Shown here: positions 44,399 through 55,961 of the stretch, in pieces
Layout of the letters: the number at the start of each line of letters is the position of its first letter
Position numbering within the stretch: the first letter of the stretch is position 1
Source of the DNA: Bacillus wiedmannii
Lineage (GTDB): Bacteria > Bacillota > Bacilli > Bacillales > Bacillaceae_G
DNA length: 64,000 nucleotides
Direction of reading: 5' to 3'
Assembly (NCBI RefSeq): GCF_001583695.1
Contig: NZ_LOBC01000010.1
Span: 94,947-158,946 of the forward strand
Position numbers and translations under genes: made by a program
The notes under the pieces: model-generated
Databases searched by the model: none
What the model saw: the letters and a program-made list of their open reading frames with translations, nothing else
What the model was told of the DNA's origin: nothing

Positions 44399-45037
44399 TT
44401 ATTGAAGGATTAGAGGCCGTCTAAATAAAACTGGATAATAAATCAACATCATACCTATAAATGAGCAAACTAAATAAAAAATAGCCTCGTATTTTATTAC
44501 TAGAGAAATATTATTATCAATCTTTTTTTCATCTCTTTTATATATCATTTTGAATAATACTCTATATAATAAATACCCAATAATTGCTCCCAGGGTATTC
44601 ATAGATAAATCATCAATATCTGTAATTCTATTATCTAGCAATTGACCTAACTCAATAGCCAATGAAAAACCGAATCCAGCATAGGCAGCACTTTTCATTG
44701 TTCTAAACTGCGGCCAAATAGTCGGCAATAAAAAACCTAATGGCATAAACAGTAAAATGTTTAAGACATAAGTAGTCATACCTTCAGAAGCAAATGGAAT
44801 CAAGTTAATTTGATTTGCACGAATTAATGTTTCGTATCTACCTATGTCCCATATAGTCCCTATCTGCGTTACCTTATACACTAGTGAAAGGTAGAATAGA
44901 AAAACATACACCCATACAAAATGTTGAATAGATATATTTTTTTTCGTTTTAAAATAAAATCCAATTTGAAACACTATACAAAAAATAATAGTAAAAAAAT
45001 AAGTATATAAATAATTAATCAAAACTCCTGAATGCAT
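44399..45037 (-). CDS. VanZ-family membrane protein
   Basis: 212 residues, ATG after TTAGGAGATTTTAA. Several membrane helices with the VanZ pattern: NLIPFASEGMTTYVLNILLF, MPLGFLLPTIWPQF and SLAIELGQLLDNRITDIDDL, SMNTLGAIIGYLLY. In glycopeptide clusters VanZ gives low-level teicoplanin resistance. Here it is downstream of a vanRS pair and a broken vanY-like gene, without vanH/A/X. It has an extra helix at each end compared with the shortest VanZ proteins. Confidence 0.85.
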   Translation of the reverse strand: MHSGVLINYLYTYFFTIIFCIVFQIGFYFKTKKNISIQHFVWVYVFLFYLSLVYKVTQIGTIWDIGRYETLIRANQINLIPFASEGMTTYVLNILLFMPLGFLLPTIWPQFRTMKSAAYAGFGFSLAIELGQLLDNRITDIDDLSMNTLGAIIGYLLYRVLFKMIYKRDEKKIDNNISLVIKYEAIFYLVCSFIGMMLIYYPVLFRRPLILQ

Positions 45038-45093
45038 TTAAAATCTCCTAACTTTACATTGTAATCTATAACTTTGTCATTTTAGAATATAAT

Positions 45094-45552
45094 TCAAGCA
45101 CGGGTGGTCACAATCACCCCATCTATATTATTTCCAGATATTTCACGAAATTCATTTACTGGTATTTCAACGTCAATTGTCTTGTTTTGAAAAAAGGGAT
45201 AATATGAAATCGTATATTTTTTTCCATCAATGCTTGCTGAAATACTCTCTTCTTCTTTTAAATAATACAGGTATTCTTCCAAGGCTATATTCATTTTTTG
45301 CATAATCGTACTGTGAGGCAAACCGACATAGCGAATAGGCTATTTACTGTTAATTAAGAGCAAATTCCCTTGATAGAACTGTTCTTTTACAATCTCTTTC
45401 TTTTGAATAATTGAGGTAGTCCCTGTATTATCTATGTTATCTTTGTGATTTTGATCATATTTTTGTACCTCTACTTTATTCTGAAAAAACAGTGCTTTAT
45501 TTATGAAAGCAAAACCTAAGAAAAATAACAATAAAAAACACTACTTCTTCAT
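45094..45552 (-). pseudogene. Broken vanY-like DD-carboxypeptidase N-terminus
   Basis: After GGAGGAAGCTGAAA an ATG at 45552 is followed by only two codons and then TAG (45541). The frame continues as a signal peptide (CFLLLFFLGFAFINKA), a linker and KEIVKEQFYQGNLLLINSK, then a second in-frame TAG at 45340, then PIRYVGLPHSTIMQKM and on to a stop at 45094. The GNLLLINSK..P block is typical just before the M15 domain of secreted VanY-like carboxypeptidases. The zinc-binding catalytic part is gone; the last ~70 residues (KYTISYYPFFQNKTIDVEIP) do not resemble it. Confidence 0.65.
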
Positions 45553-45958
45553 TTTCAGCTTCCTCCTTAAGTAAATGACTTGATGATGATGTCACGCTGA
45601 TTCAGCGCTGAAGATTTCGGATATGTAACTCTTAACGATTACTTTCTGCAAAGCGAAGCTATATCTATGTGGATACTCTGTTCAGTGGTGTTCAGGTACA
45701 TCCAAAACAGCAGATTGCTCATTTGACACAATTCGTTAAAAGGAAAAGAAATATTTGTGTCACTCTTTTTCTAAACATTTGAGCTATTTTAATCCACGCA
45801 TAAGTTATCATATCTTTCTTTGACGAAATAAAAAAAGCTCGTTCTTATGGTTTAAGTCTACCGCATAAGAACGAGCCATTTTTTAATATTAAATTGTTAA
45901 TTTCCTAAGAAAAAGTAGAGATAACCTTAAGAATTCCTTAAGAAACAATGATTATTTT
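45553..45958. other. Gap between vanS and vanY-like pseudogene
   Basis: About 400 bp, richer in GC than the flanks (around 45600-45760), with no intact frame on either strand. It may hold the remains of genes lost between vanS and vanY. A strong terminator lies at 45831-45883. Confidence 0.45.
45831..45883. terminator. Bidirectional terminator
   Basis: A perfect 13-bp stem GCTCGTTCTTATG / CATAAGAACGAGC with an A-run on the left and a T-run on the right. On the minus strand it ends the vanRS transcript. Confidence 0.9.
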
Positions 45959-47107
45959 CTATGAACACTCTTTATCAACCAAGTCTTGAAAGGCTGGAAG
46001 CTCTACCGTGAATGTCGTAGAGTTATCATTACTTTCCGCGTAAATCTGTCCACCATGCTGAACAATGATTTCTTTTGCAATCGCCAATCCAAGTCCCGCG
46101 CCGCCCGTATCAGAAGAACGGGCATCATCCAATCTGTAAAACTTTTCAAATATGTTAGCGAGTTTATCTTTTGGGATGTATCCAGCGTTCTCGAAAACGA
46201 TAGATACCACATCCTCGGATAGGCCCGCCTTAATGTCAATAACGCTGTCGTCCTTGCTGTATGCAGTAGCGTTTTTCAAAATATTGTTAAAGACCCTCGC
46301 TAGCTTATCAGGGTCACCAAATACGGTCAAATCTTCAGAAGCATGGAGTACCACCTGTTTTCCCTTCGCGGCAAGCTGGGGATAAAATTCATCAGTCATT
46401 TGCACCAACATATAATATAGATCTATATGTTGGTGCGTGAGCGTAATCGTTTGAAGGTTATATCGCGTAATTTCAAAAAACTCGTCAATTAGCTGTTCCA
46501 GGCGATACGCTTTTTCTAACGTGATACGCACATATTTTGCCTTTTGCTCTCTTGGCATGTCTGGTGCCTCGTCAAGCAGGATTAGATAACCGATAACTGA
46601 TGTAAGAGGCGTTTTAATATCGTGTGCCAAGTACATAACAACTTCATTTTTTCTTTGTTCGGCCAGCTTTGCATCATGCTCTCGCTTTTCAAGGGTTCGC
46701 TTTAACGTGTTGAGCTTCTGTTCCATGAACTCCATTTCCGCAGAAAGCTCAATTTGTTTATCTTCGTTCTGAATAAGTATATCAATACCGGTATTTATCT
46801 CTTCAAAGTATTTTACAAATTTTAAAAGCATAACTCGGCATAGAATAAGAATACTAATGGCAACCGCCACATAAATAAAAATTTCTATATTGTTCCGTAT
46901 AGTATACTGATATATTATCATTGCGTCCCAACGCTCTAAATGATAACTGTTTTCCAAAAAACGTACGATCCACTCCCCAAGTGTCCCTTGGATAAATAGA
47001 CGTAAAAACAGCACAAATACAACTGCTGCCATGACAATCGTAAGGATATATTGGTAGAGTTTCCGTTTTAATTTTGAATAATCGATTTTTTTATTTTTAT
47101 TTTTCAA
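45959..47107 (-). CDS. vanS: VanS-type sensor histidine kinase
   Basis: 382 residues, TTG start inside the vanR 3' end (11-base overlap). Near-complete match to the VanA-type VanS as I know it: DYSKLKRKLYQYI, IRNNIEIFIYVAVAISILIL, H-box MYLAHDIKTPLTSVIGYLIL, NNILKNATAYS, FEKFYRLDDARSSDTGGAGL and AESNDNSTTF. Two membrane helices surround a short outer loop of about 35 residues that follows the first helix (GTLGEWIVRFLENSYHLERW). The base composition is higher in GC than the neighbours, which suggests transfer. Confidence 0.92.
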   Translation of the reverse strand: MKNKNKKIDYSKLKRKLYQYILTIVMAAVVFVLFLRLFIQGTLGEWIVRFLENSYHLERWDAMIIYQYTIRNNIEIFIYVAVAISILILCRVMLLKFVKYFEEINTGIDILIQNEDKQIELSAEMEFMEQKLNTLKRTLEKREHDAKLAEQRKNEVVMYLAHDIKTPLTSVIGYLILLDEAPDMPREQKAKYVRITLEKAYRLEQLIDEFFEITRYNLQTITLTHQHIDLYYMLVQMTDEFYPQLAAKGKQVVLHASEDLTVFGDPDKLARVFNNILKNATAYSKDDSVIDIKAGLSEDVVSIVFENAGYIPKDKLANIFEKFYRLDDARSSDTGGAGLGLAIAKEIIVQHGGQIYAESNDNSTTFTVELPAFQDLVDKECS

Positions 47108-47792
47108 TTTTATAGCCGATCCCCCATACCGTTTTTATATACTTCGGATTATCAGCCGTGTCGTTCATCTTTTCTCGCAGATGTCGGATATGCACGGTGA
47201 TAGTGTTATTACTCTTGCTGAAATATTCGTCACCCCATATCTCATGAAACAGCTGCTCAGAGCTAACCACATTTCCCTTGTTTTCACAGAGGATACGCAG
47301 GATTGAAAACTCGGTGGGAGTGAGAGATAACGGTTTCTCGTTCAGAGAACACTCATGCGTGCTTATATTAATAACAAGACCAGAGTGGACGATAACATTC
47401 TCGTTCTGTGCCGTTACTCCATTGTATTTTTTATACCGGCGTAACTGCGCTTTGACTCGCGCAATTAACTCTAGTGGACGAAAAGGCTTTGTAATATAAT
47501 CATCCGCGCCAATTGTTAGCCCAGTAATTTTATCTACTTCTGTATCTTTCGCTGTCAACATGATAATTGGATAGGTATGCTTTTCTCTTATTTTTTGACA
47601 GATAGTGAGACCACTTACGTCGGGAAGCATAATGTCCAATATTGCAAGGTCAATCGCATTCTTGTCTATACATTCCAACGCTTCTTTAGCAGTATAGTAT
47701 TTGAAAACTGTATAATTCTCGTTTTTCAAGTATAGCTCAACCAAATCGGCAATTTCACGTTCATCTTCCACAATAAGTACTTTATCACTCAT
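47097..47792 (-). CDS. vanR: VanR-type response regulator
   Basis: 231 residues from ATG 47792, ten bases after AAAGGAGG; same length as VanA-type VanR. Receiver with acidic pair in IVEDEREIADLVELY, phospho-Asp in LAILDIMLPDVSG and Lys in ITKPFRPLEL; OmpR winged helix with LTPTEFSILRILCENKGNVV and TITVHIRHLREKMND. In Tn1546 VanR switches on vanHAX. No vanHAX follows here, so targets are unknown; the vanZ-like gene downstream is one candidate. Confidence 0.92.
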   Translation of the reverse strand: MSDKVLIVEDEREIADLVELYLKNENYTVFKYYTAKEALECIDKNAIDLAILDIMLPDVSGLTICQKIREKHTYPIIMLTAKDTEVDKITGLTIGADDYITKPFRPLELIARVKAQLRRYKKYNGVTAQNENVIVHSGLVINISTHECSLNEKPLSLTPTEFSILRILCENKGNVVSSEQLFHEIWGDEYFSKSNNTITVHIRHLREKMNDTADNPKYIKTVWGIGYKIEK

Positions 47793-48450
47793 GATTACCA
47801 ATCCTCCTTTATGGATGTGCTTTTCTCAATCGGAATCTTTTCTGAATAACGAGCCTATCATACCTATTACACCAAGTAAAGTCATATTGCTGTATACAGA
47901 CACAGTCGGTTACACAAAATAGATTTTCGGATTTACCCATTTATTGGGGTTTAATTTTACGCCAAGAATAAGAGATCTATCGGACTCAAAATTATTTACA
48001 ATAGTCAAAGCAATATACTCTCCCTTTAGAAAAAAGAACAATTTCGTCTTAAATTGACTTTGCATAATCTTAACTTGATAGCAATGTTTGCGCTATTTCA
48101 AAATACTAAAATCTCCTTCAAAAAAAGAAAGGCGGTAACGAATGTATTACTGTGACCTGGCTTGGACTGAATTCCCTTGTTATAGGTTTTTATATTATTA
48201 TTATTATTAATAACGGTACATGAAATTATTAATAATAATATAAAAAAAGCTCCCCTGAAAGGAGCTCCTTACATTACAAAACACTTATGAAATCCTTCTA
48301 ATTACAGCTACACTTAAGATTTGGAGTATGCTTATAACTCCGCCACCTCTATTTGTTACGAATAATCATTGGTCAAAGATTATTCTTTTTCTGTGTATTA
48401 TTTCAAGCTCTTTAGATCTTCTCTCTTTGTGAAATTTATCTCAAAACAAA
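47793..48450. other. Upstream region of vanR
   Basis: About 650 bp. A minus-strand frame of 51 codons from ATG 48065 to 47910 (MQSQFKTKLFFFLKGEYIAL...) has no ribosome site and no family match; it may be a fossil C-terminus. TTAAG words spaced around 48050-48075 could belong to a VanR-controlled promoter. An AT-rich inverted repeat (TATATTATTATTATTATTAA with its counterpart) lies at about 48189-48244. Confidence 0.4.
48246..48266 (-). terminator. Rho-independent terminator
   Basis: GGAGCT and AGCTCC pair, followed by TTTTTTTAT on the minus strand; it ends the SLH beta-lactamase-like gene, about 180 bp after its stop. Confidence 0.6.
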
Positions 48451-50454
48451 TTAACTAGATAATAAAACGTAAAATAATAATGCAGCTGCCTCTTGCCGTT
48501 TCATACTTTGTTTTGATAGATAATCTGCTGATCCATCTTCATTATATATAACCTCAGGCCCTACTAAACGATGACCTACAATGTTTTTCACGGATTCTAT
48601 TGCCCATTCATCAGTTTCTCCCTTTAATGTTGCATCTGCAGATGGCGCTCCTAACATTTTTAAATACTGCCAGGTAATCCATGCTGCTTCTTGTCTAGTA
48701 ATTGCACGGTCTGGATGGAATTGTTCCCCTTCTTTTTCATATAAAATACCAATTTCATATAACTTTTGAATATGTGGTGCATATGGATGATTTTTCACAT
48801 CAGAAAACACTGGTTCTTTTTTTGAAGGTGGCGTAAAGTAAGCAATTTGAGATAACCAATATGCAAATTCTGCTCGTGTAAGAGAAGATTCTGGAGTGAA
48901 ATTCCCCTCCTTATTTGCTTGTAATACCTCGTATTGATGTAAAGGATTTATAAACTTAGCATATGGATGATTTTCATCTACGTCTTTAAATCTCTCAGGC
49001 TCACTTAGCTTCACCGCTGAACTACCAGAGTTCCAATGTATCATTTCTTTCACGGTACCATCTTTGTGAAGTTTAAACGCCATATAATTCCCTTTTTCAT
49101 CCTCAAATAGTAAAGGGTCTATTTGTTTTAGCTCCTGTTTACCATATGCTTTATCACTTACATATAATTTTCCTTCACTTATGTTTACATGTGACATTAG
49201 GTTTTTTAATCTCAAATCTCGGTAAACCCCTTCAAATTTCTTTAATTCTTCTTCATTAGGGTTTAAATATTCAGGTTTTGTTTTCTCTGGGAAATATTGA
49301 TTCATAAAATCATCAAATACTTCAACAGGTAGTGCTGAACTATCTTTATTTGTAACAACAAAAACTCCAATTTTATGCTCTGGAATTAACCACATTAAAG
49401 ATGAAAAACCTGGTATATTTCCACCTTTACCAAACACATATTGCCCATTATGACTTTGCGGTGAAAAGAACTCAAATCCGTATGTCATATTAGGGTATTT
49501 GGGATGTAAAGCAAATTTTGTTTTTTGCATATCTTCTACAGTTTCTTTTTGTAGTATTTGGTTATTTTTAAATTTACCATCATTCAATTGAGCAATCATG
49601 AAATTGGCTACATCACTCCCTGTAGAAAACATACTCCCTTGTGGCATATCTGTTGGTCTTGTTTGATAAAATGGGATGGCATTACCTTTAGCATCATATC
49701 CTGTTGCTAACTTTTCTTTAATAAAATTAGTCATAACAAAACTGCTATTATGCATTTCTAAAGGGTAAAAAATATTTTTGGCCATATATTTGTAAAAAGG
49801 TGTGTTTGTCAGATTTTGAACAATATACCCTTGAAGCATAGAAGCAAAATTATCATATGTATATGTATCTCCTGGCTTTCTCACTACTGTGGGCATATTA
49901 TCCTCTACATAATCTTTAAGCATTGTGTAATCATTATCTTGATAATGGATGTCCTCTGGTCTAGGGTCTACGTAATCAAACCCTGTTGTATGGGTAAGTA
50001 AATGCTCCATTGTAACTGGTTCACCCATGTTATTTTGGTACTTTAGTCCCCCCATATAATTTAATATATCTTTATTTAAATCAATTTTCCCTTGTTCAAC
50101 TAATTGCATGACAGCACTAGCAGTAAAAACTTTTGATATTGACGCTAATCGAAAAACTGTTTTTTTAGGATCGATGGGAGTATTCTTTTCTTTATCGGAA
50201 AATCCGAACCCCTTTTGAAATAGAATTTGATTATCCTTTACAACGACAAGAGCTACACCAGCTGCGTTTTCTTTTTTCATTTTTTCTAGAATTACTTTAT
50301 TGGTGAATGCTTCTACATCTTTAGGATTTAATGTTATAGGTGCAACGGTTTCGGCTTTTGAATAATTACTTCCCAGAAAAACTAACAAAAAACAAACACT
50401 TACAGCTACTAACCTTTGAAAATAATTTTTCATTCTTTTTTTCCTATTCCCCAA
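48451..50454 (-). CDS. SLH-anchored serine beta-lactamase-like protein
   Basis: 667 residues. TTG 50454 (seven bases after AAAGGGGG) or ATG 50433 may be the start. Signal peptide; class C beta-lactamase/PBP4*-like domain (residues ~45-400) with SxxK in LASISKVF, YxN in TYTYDNFAS and KGGNIPG in place of the usual HxG motif; a C-terminal beta-lactamase-associated domain; then three S-layer homology repeats (FKDVDENHPYAKFINPL, FSDVKNHPYAPHIQKLYEIG and a weaker third). The SLH repeats bind pyruvylated wall polymer, so it is a surface esterase or peptidase rather than an antibiotic-resistance enzyme. Confidence 0.88.
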   Translation of the reverse strand: MGNRKKRMKNYFQRLVAVSVCFLLVFLGSNYSKAETVAPITLNPKDVEAFTNKVILEKMKKENAAGVALVVVKDNQILFQKGFGFSDKEKNTPIDPKKTVFRLASISKVFTASAVMQLVEQGKIDLNKDILNYMGGLKYQNNMGEPVTMEHLLTHTTGFDYVDPRPEDIHYQDNDYTMLKDYVEDNMPTVVRKPGDTYTYDNFASMLQGYIVQNLTNTPFYKYMAKNIFYPLEMHNSSFVMTNFIKEKLATGYDAKGNAIPFYQTRPTDMPQGSMFSTGSDVANFMIAQLNDGKFKNNQILQKETVEDMQKTKFALHPKYPNMTYGFEFFSPQSHNGQYVFGKGGNIPGFSSLMWLIPEHKIGVFVVTNKDSSALPVEVFDDFMNQYFPEKTKPEYLNPNEEELKKFEGVYRDLRLKNLMSHVNISEGKLYVSDKAYGKQELKQIDPLLFEDEKGNYMAFKLHKDGTVKEMIHWNSGSSAVKLSEPERFKDVDENHPYAKFINPLHQYEVLQANKEGNFTPESSLTRAEFAYWLSQIAYFTPPSKKEPVFSDVKNHPYAPHIQKLYEIGILYEKEGEQFHPDRAITRQEAAWITWQYLKMLGAPSADATLKGETDEWAIESVKNIVGHRLVGPEVIYNEDGSADYLSKQSMKRQEAAALLFYVLLSS

Positions 50455-50831
50455 ATTAATTCCCCCTTTAATAATAGATTTATTGATTATTCAGCCATAG
50501 GTTAACCAACCATATTCTACCATTATATAGGTATTTTTTCTAATTTTATTTCAATTCTGTCATTTATTAACTACTCTCCTTTGGAATTAGTTCATATATA
50601 TCATTAGGTTTTAGTTATAGTAAATGATATAGCATACAAAAATGTGTGACAGTCTTTAATGTAGACTTTCATCGACAGGTTTTTCATAACATCCTATATG
50701 AAGAAAACACCCATCCTTTATAATCAATACATTTGGATGAGTGTTTTGTAACGCATTACTTATTCTATTCTTACTGGCTATTAAGATATCTAAAATGATA
50801 TCTTATTATTTCAATTTTTATTTAAATTCTA
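50455..50831. other. Intergenic gap
   Basis: About 375 bp: promoter side of the SLH gene and the terminator hairpin at 50704-50747. No frame with a ribosome site seen. Confidence 0.4.
50704..50747. terminator. Terminator hairpin
   Basis: AAAACAC(C)CATCC pairs with GGATGAGTGTTTT across a 17-base loop; downstream of the DUF2164 gene on the minus strand. Confidence 0.65.
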
Positions 50832-51044
50832 TTAACTGTATATATCTTTTTCTATATTCTTTAACAACATTTCTAACCTATCCCTAGTAACTTGATTAAA
50901 ATGTGGATTTAATTCCTTTATTATGAATTCAAGTAACTCATAGCTTATGTATTCACCCAATTTCAGTGAATACTGTTCAGCTAAAAAAGACTTTAATTTT
51001 TTAGAGATATCAATCTTATCCTTTTTACTAATCTTTATCCCCAT
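50832..51044 (-). CDS. DUF2164 family protein
   Basis: 70 residues, ATG at 51044 with AGAGGGG somewhat far upstream. The pattern SKKDKIDISKKLKSFL...YISYELLEFIIKELNPHFNQ matches DUF2164, small helical proteins of unknown function in Firmicutes and other bacteria. Monocistronic in a gene-poor stretch. Confidence 0.7.
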   Translation of the reverse strand: MGIKISKKDKIDISKKLKSFLAEQYSLKLGEYISYELLEFIIKELNPHFNQVTRDRLEMLLKNIEKDIYS

Positions 51045-51346
51045 TCGATAACAAACCCCTCTTAGATTAATCTTACATGCTAATCAAAATAATTTTTTAA
51101 TATTTATGAAACTTTGCTGTTTACTACCTTATTAGATATACAACAAGGTAGCCTATTCATGTCATAATATTCAATCACCTGAGAACTAGTCACTGTTGCT
51201 TATCATTTTTATTTTCGAAGTACCTCTGATGTATATATTACACATTACAATATACAAAACAAAGCCCAAATACGGAACTTTTAACTTTATCAATTTTTTT
51301 AGAGACTTCACATAAAATTACCTTTTTCATATTATAAAAAATTTTT
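51045..51346. other. Intergenic gap
   Basis: About 300 bp, AT-rich; nothing recognised. No clear terminator for the ntd operon was found here. Confidence 0.35.
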
Positions 51347-52549
51347 CTATAAATTTTTCATACTTTCTACCTTTTTGGCACTTTCATTACTATAAGTTGA
51401 AATTTTCCTCATTTTTAAAATAATACAGCCTAGACTCAATGCAAAAAGAGAAAATATCCCAAAAGTAACAGTGATAGTATTTAATGATAGACTCCAGCTA
51501 ATTAGGAAAGATACTAATGCCCCCCCTAAACTGGCCGATGCAATAAATAGACTAGTCACTTGATCAATATTATTTTCCATAATATAGGAAGCTAAGATTA
51601 ATGTTATTGGAAAAACACCCGCTATAACTAAACCAATAATAAAGATGATAAACAAGTACATACCTGCACCTCGAACAAAGGGAAATAAAGATAAAAGAAT
51701 TACTAATGTAAAGCAACTAGATGTAATGTATGTCCAATAATTAAATTTATGGGCTAGCTTACTTACAAGTATTCTTCCTATAACTATTGCTAGCCAAAAA
51801 CAAGATATACTTACTGAACTGATTAATTCATTATTGGTAAGAAGCATTATTGTAGATAAAAAATTTGCAAGATTAGTTTCTATGCCTGCATATAAGAATG
51901 CAAAAAGTGAAATAAATAATATAACTGTAATCTTTTCACTTTTAAATTTCAGAGTGAATGAGGAAAGGGATGCTCCTCCCTTTTCATTATTTTGAGGAGA
52001 AAAATTTAGAAATTTTGTACGTCCAAGCATGTACCAAACAAATAGTGTAAAAATAAAGAATAGTAATATCCCATAAGGAATAAAATACCATTCATAAAAT
52101 TTTGTAATATAATTAACTAGTAACGGAAACCCTAGCGCCCCAACCCCAAACCATACTTCGAGAATACTAAATTTAGCAGCACTATTCCTTTCTGCTGAAA
52201 TAATAAAGGAACCCACCGTAGTTTCTAACAAACCTGCTCCATAGCCTAATACAAAACAAATAACGGCTAAATATGCCCATTCTTTAATATATATAAAACC
52301 TCCTAGGACGATGGACATTACTAAAACACCTAATGTTATTGTTTTAAAATAATGATACTTTCTTACTAGTATGGGTGAACTTAGAACACCAAATAAAAAA
52401 CCCGTAAATTGAAAAAATATTAAAACACCTAATTGATCAGGAGTTTTTCCATAATATTGTATTAATGAAGGAATTAAACTACCTATACAAACATGTATTA
52501 TTCCTACAATAAAATAAAACAAGCAACCATAATAAAACATTAACCGCAT
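51347..52549 (-). CDS. glcP: MFS sugar transporter of the ntd cluster
   Basis: 400 residues, ATG after GGAGTTGAGAAAAG. Twelve membrane helices of the major facilitator superfamily with ...GYGAGLLETTVGSFI and the mid-protein loop PQNNEKGG. Size, type and place directly after ntdC equal GlcP (YhjI) of B. subtilis, a glucose/mannose:H+ symporter. It could bring in glucose as precursor or move the amino sugar. A terminator-like hairpin before it may lower its expression relative to ntdABC. Confidence 0.85.
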   Translation of the reverse strand: MRLMFYYGCLFYFIVGIIHVCIGSLIPSLIQYYGKTPDQLGVLIFFQFTGFLFGVLSSPILVRKYHYFKTITLGVLVMSIVLGGFIYIKEWAYLAVICFVLGYGAGLLETTVGSFIISAERNSAAKFSILEVWFGVGALGFPLLVNYITKFYEWYFIPYGILLFFIFTLFVWYMLGRTKFLNFSPQNNEKGGASLSSFTLKFKSEKITVILFISLFAFLYAGIETNLANFLSTIMLLTNNELISSVSISCFWLAIVIGRILVSKLAHKFNYWTYITSSCFTLVILLSLFPFVRGAGMYLFIIFIIGLVIAGVFPITLILASYIMENNIDQVTSLFIASASLGGALVSFLISWSLSLNTITVTFGIFSLFALSLGCIILKMRKISTYSNESAKKVESMKNL

Positions 52550-52573
52550 CTTTTCTCAACTCCAATCCAAAAT

Positions 52574-52615
52574 AAAAACAGGGATTTAAGTAAAAGTTTT
52601 AAACCCCTGTTTTTA
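52574..52615 (-). terminator. Intercistronic terminator-like hairpin before glcP
   Basis: AAAAACAGGG.TTTAA pairs with TTAAA.CCCTGTTTTT (one mismatch), followed by ATTTT on the minus strand, between ntdC and glcP. Partial termination would set a lower level of transporter. Confidence 0.65.
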
Positions 52616-52623
52616 CCATAAAA

Positions 52624-53673
52624 CTAAATAGTTGCTACAGATCGTTCTTTATTACTACTGCTTTTATCAAAAAACATATCCAATATTACTTGTGAACGAA
52701 ATCCATCTTCAAATGTTGCTACAGACTTATTTGGTCCACCTTCCGCAGCATTAGCCCATTCTATAATTTCACTTCTAAAAGAATCAGACCATTCAAAAAT
52801 CTCGTTTTCTGGATCGACTAGTAAAGGTAATGGTAACGGAATTTCATGTTTTTCCAATCCATCAAAGAGTATATATTTATTTGGCTCTTTAGAAGAATAC
52901 TTATATTCTTTCTTCGTACCTATTACCTCTATACTAAAACCACAATCGTCAAGAAATGAACTTTTAGATGTTGTAATATTAACAAAAACCTTATTTTTCA
53001 ATTGGCCATAAACCTCAGCATAGTCATCAACAAAAACTGGTTTGCTTTCTTTTTCCTTAACATTTGTTTTAATTTTAGTACGAACGGTATCCTCTCTAAA
53101 ATCACTCTCAAATAAAAACCATAGTAAATCTATTAGATGAATTCCCAAATCTCCCAAGGCCCCACTAGTTCTATTACTTTGAAAATCATCTCGCCAAGTA
53201 AACGAAGTTCTCCTAAAAGCGCTATTCTTTTTAAAATGCAACCTTACCACTACTATTTCCCCTAATTCTTCATTTTGAATTAATTGTTTTAAAGCCTTAA
53301 CATAAGATAGATAGCGATAGTTAAACCCCATTGAAGCTACTAAATTAGTATTTTTTGCTATTGCCATCATGTATTTTGCTTCTTCACAAGAAATAGCCAT
53401 TGGCTTTTCACATAACACATGCTTATTTTTTAATAACGCTTGAACTGCTTGAGATTTATGACAAAAATTCGGGGAAGATATTATTACCCCATCAACTACT
53501 TCTAGTAACTCTTCATAGCTATTAAAAACCTTCCCACCAAAATCCCCTATCAATTTATCGGCATTCTCATAATTAACATCATACACTCCAACTAATTTAC
53601 AATTATCAACAGTTGATAATGCTCTAGAATGAGCTCTTGCAATACTTCCTGCACCTATAATTCCAATATTCAT
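52624..53673 (-). CDS. ntdC: Glucose-6-phosphate 3-dehydrogenase
   Basis: 349 residues, ATG after AAAAGGGGATGTTCATATA. GFO/IDH/MocA oxidoreductase: Rossmann motif IGIIGAGSIARAHSRAL, the catalytic EKP in HVLCEKPMAIS, GLIxLxx-type DLGIHLIDLLWFLF. Size and context equal B. subtilis NtdC, which oxidises C3 of glucose 6-phosphate with NAD. First chemical step of kanosamine synthesis; the unstable 3-keto sugar is passed to NtdA. Confidence 0.93.
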   Translation of the reverse strand: MNIGIIGAGSIARAHSRALSTVDNCKLVGVYDVNYENADKLIGDFGGKVFNSYEELLEVVDGVIISSPNFCHKSQAVQALLKNKHVLCEKPMAISCEEAKYMMAIAKNTNLVASMGFNYRYLSYVKALKQLIQNEELGEIVVVRLHFKKNSAFRRTSFTWRDDFQSNRTSGALGDLGIHLIDLLWFLFESDFREDTVRTKIKTNVKEKESKPVFVDDYAEVYGQLKNKVFVNITTSKSSFLDDCGFSIEVIGTKKEYKYSSKEPNKYILFDGLEKHEIPLPLPLLVDPENEIFEWSDSFRSEIIEWANAAEGGPNKSVATFEDGFRSQVILDMFFDKSSSNKERSVATI

Positions 53674-53690
53674 TATATGAACATCCCCTT

Positions 53691-55869
<2,179 letters not shown>

Positions 55870-55915
55870 TCACCTCTAAGAAATTATTTTGAAAATCATG
55901 AGTAGACTATATTTT

Positions 55916-55931
55916 ATGTTATCGATTACAT
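55916..55931. promoter_or_regulatory. LacI-type operator, probable NtdR site
   Basis: ATGTTATCGATTACAT is a 16-bp palindrome with a central ATCGAT and only the TT/TT positions asymmetric. It lies between ntdA (minus) and ntdR (plus) and has the shape of LacI/GalR operators. Confidence 0.75.
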
Positions 55932-55961
55932 GTCAACATTTTTTTTACGGAGGGTTTCTCT

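Noticed and set aside
45560-45820. Possible transposase or recombinase between vanS and the vanY-like remnant
   Set aside because: Higher GC suggests old coding DNA, but no frame gives a recognisable motif, so no call is made.
46003-46385. Overlapping frames inside vanS on both strands
   Set aside because: Explained by the higher GC of vanS, which leaves alternative frames open; vanS itself shows all kinase boxes.
47910-48065. 51-codon minus-strand frame upstream of vanR
   Set aside because: No ribosome site and no family signal; mentioned only as a possible fossil in the gap entry.
48136-48210. Short plus-strand peptide after AAAGGCGG (MYYCDLAWTEF...)
   Set aside because: Runs into a TTA/TAT microsatellite and does not match holin-like toxins; probably chance.
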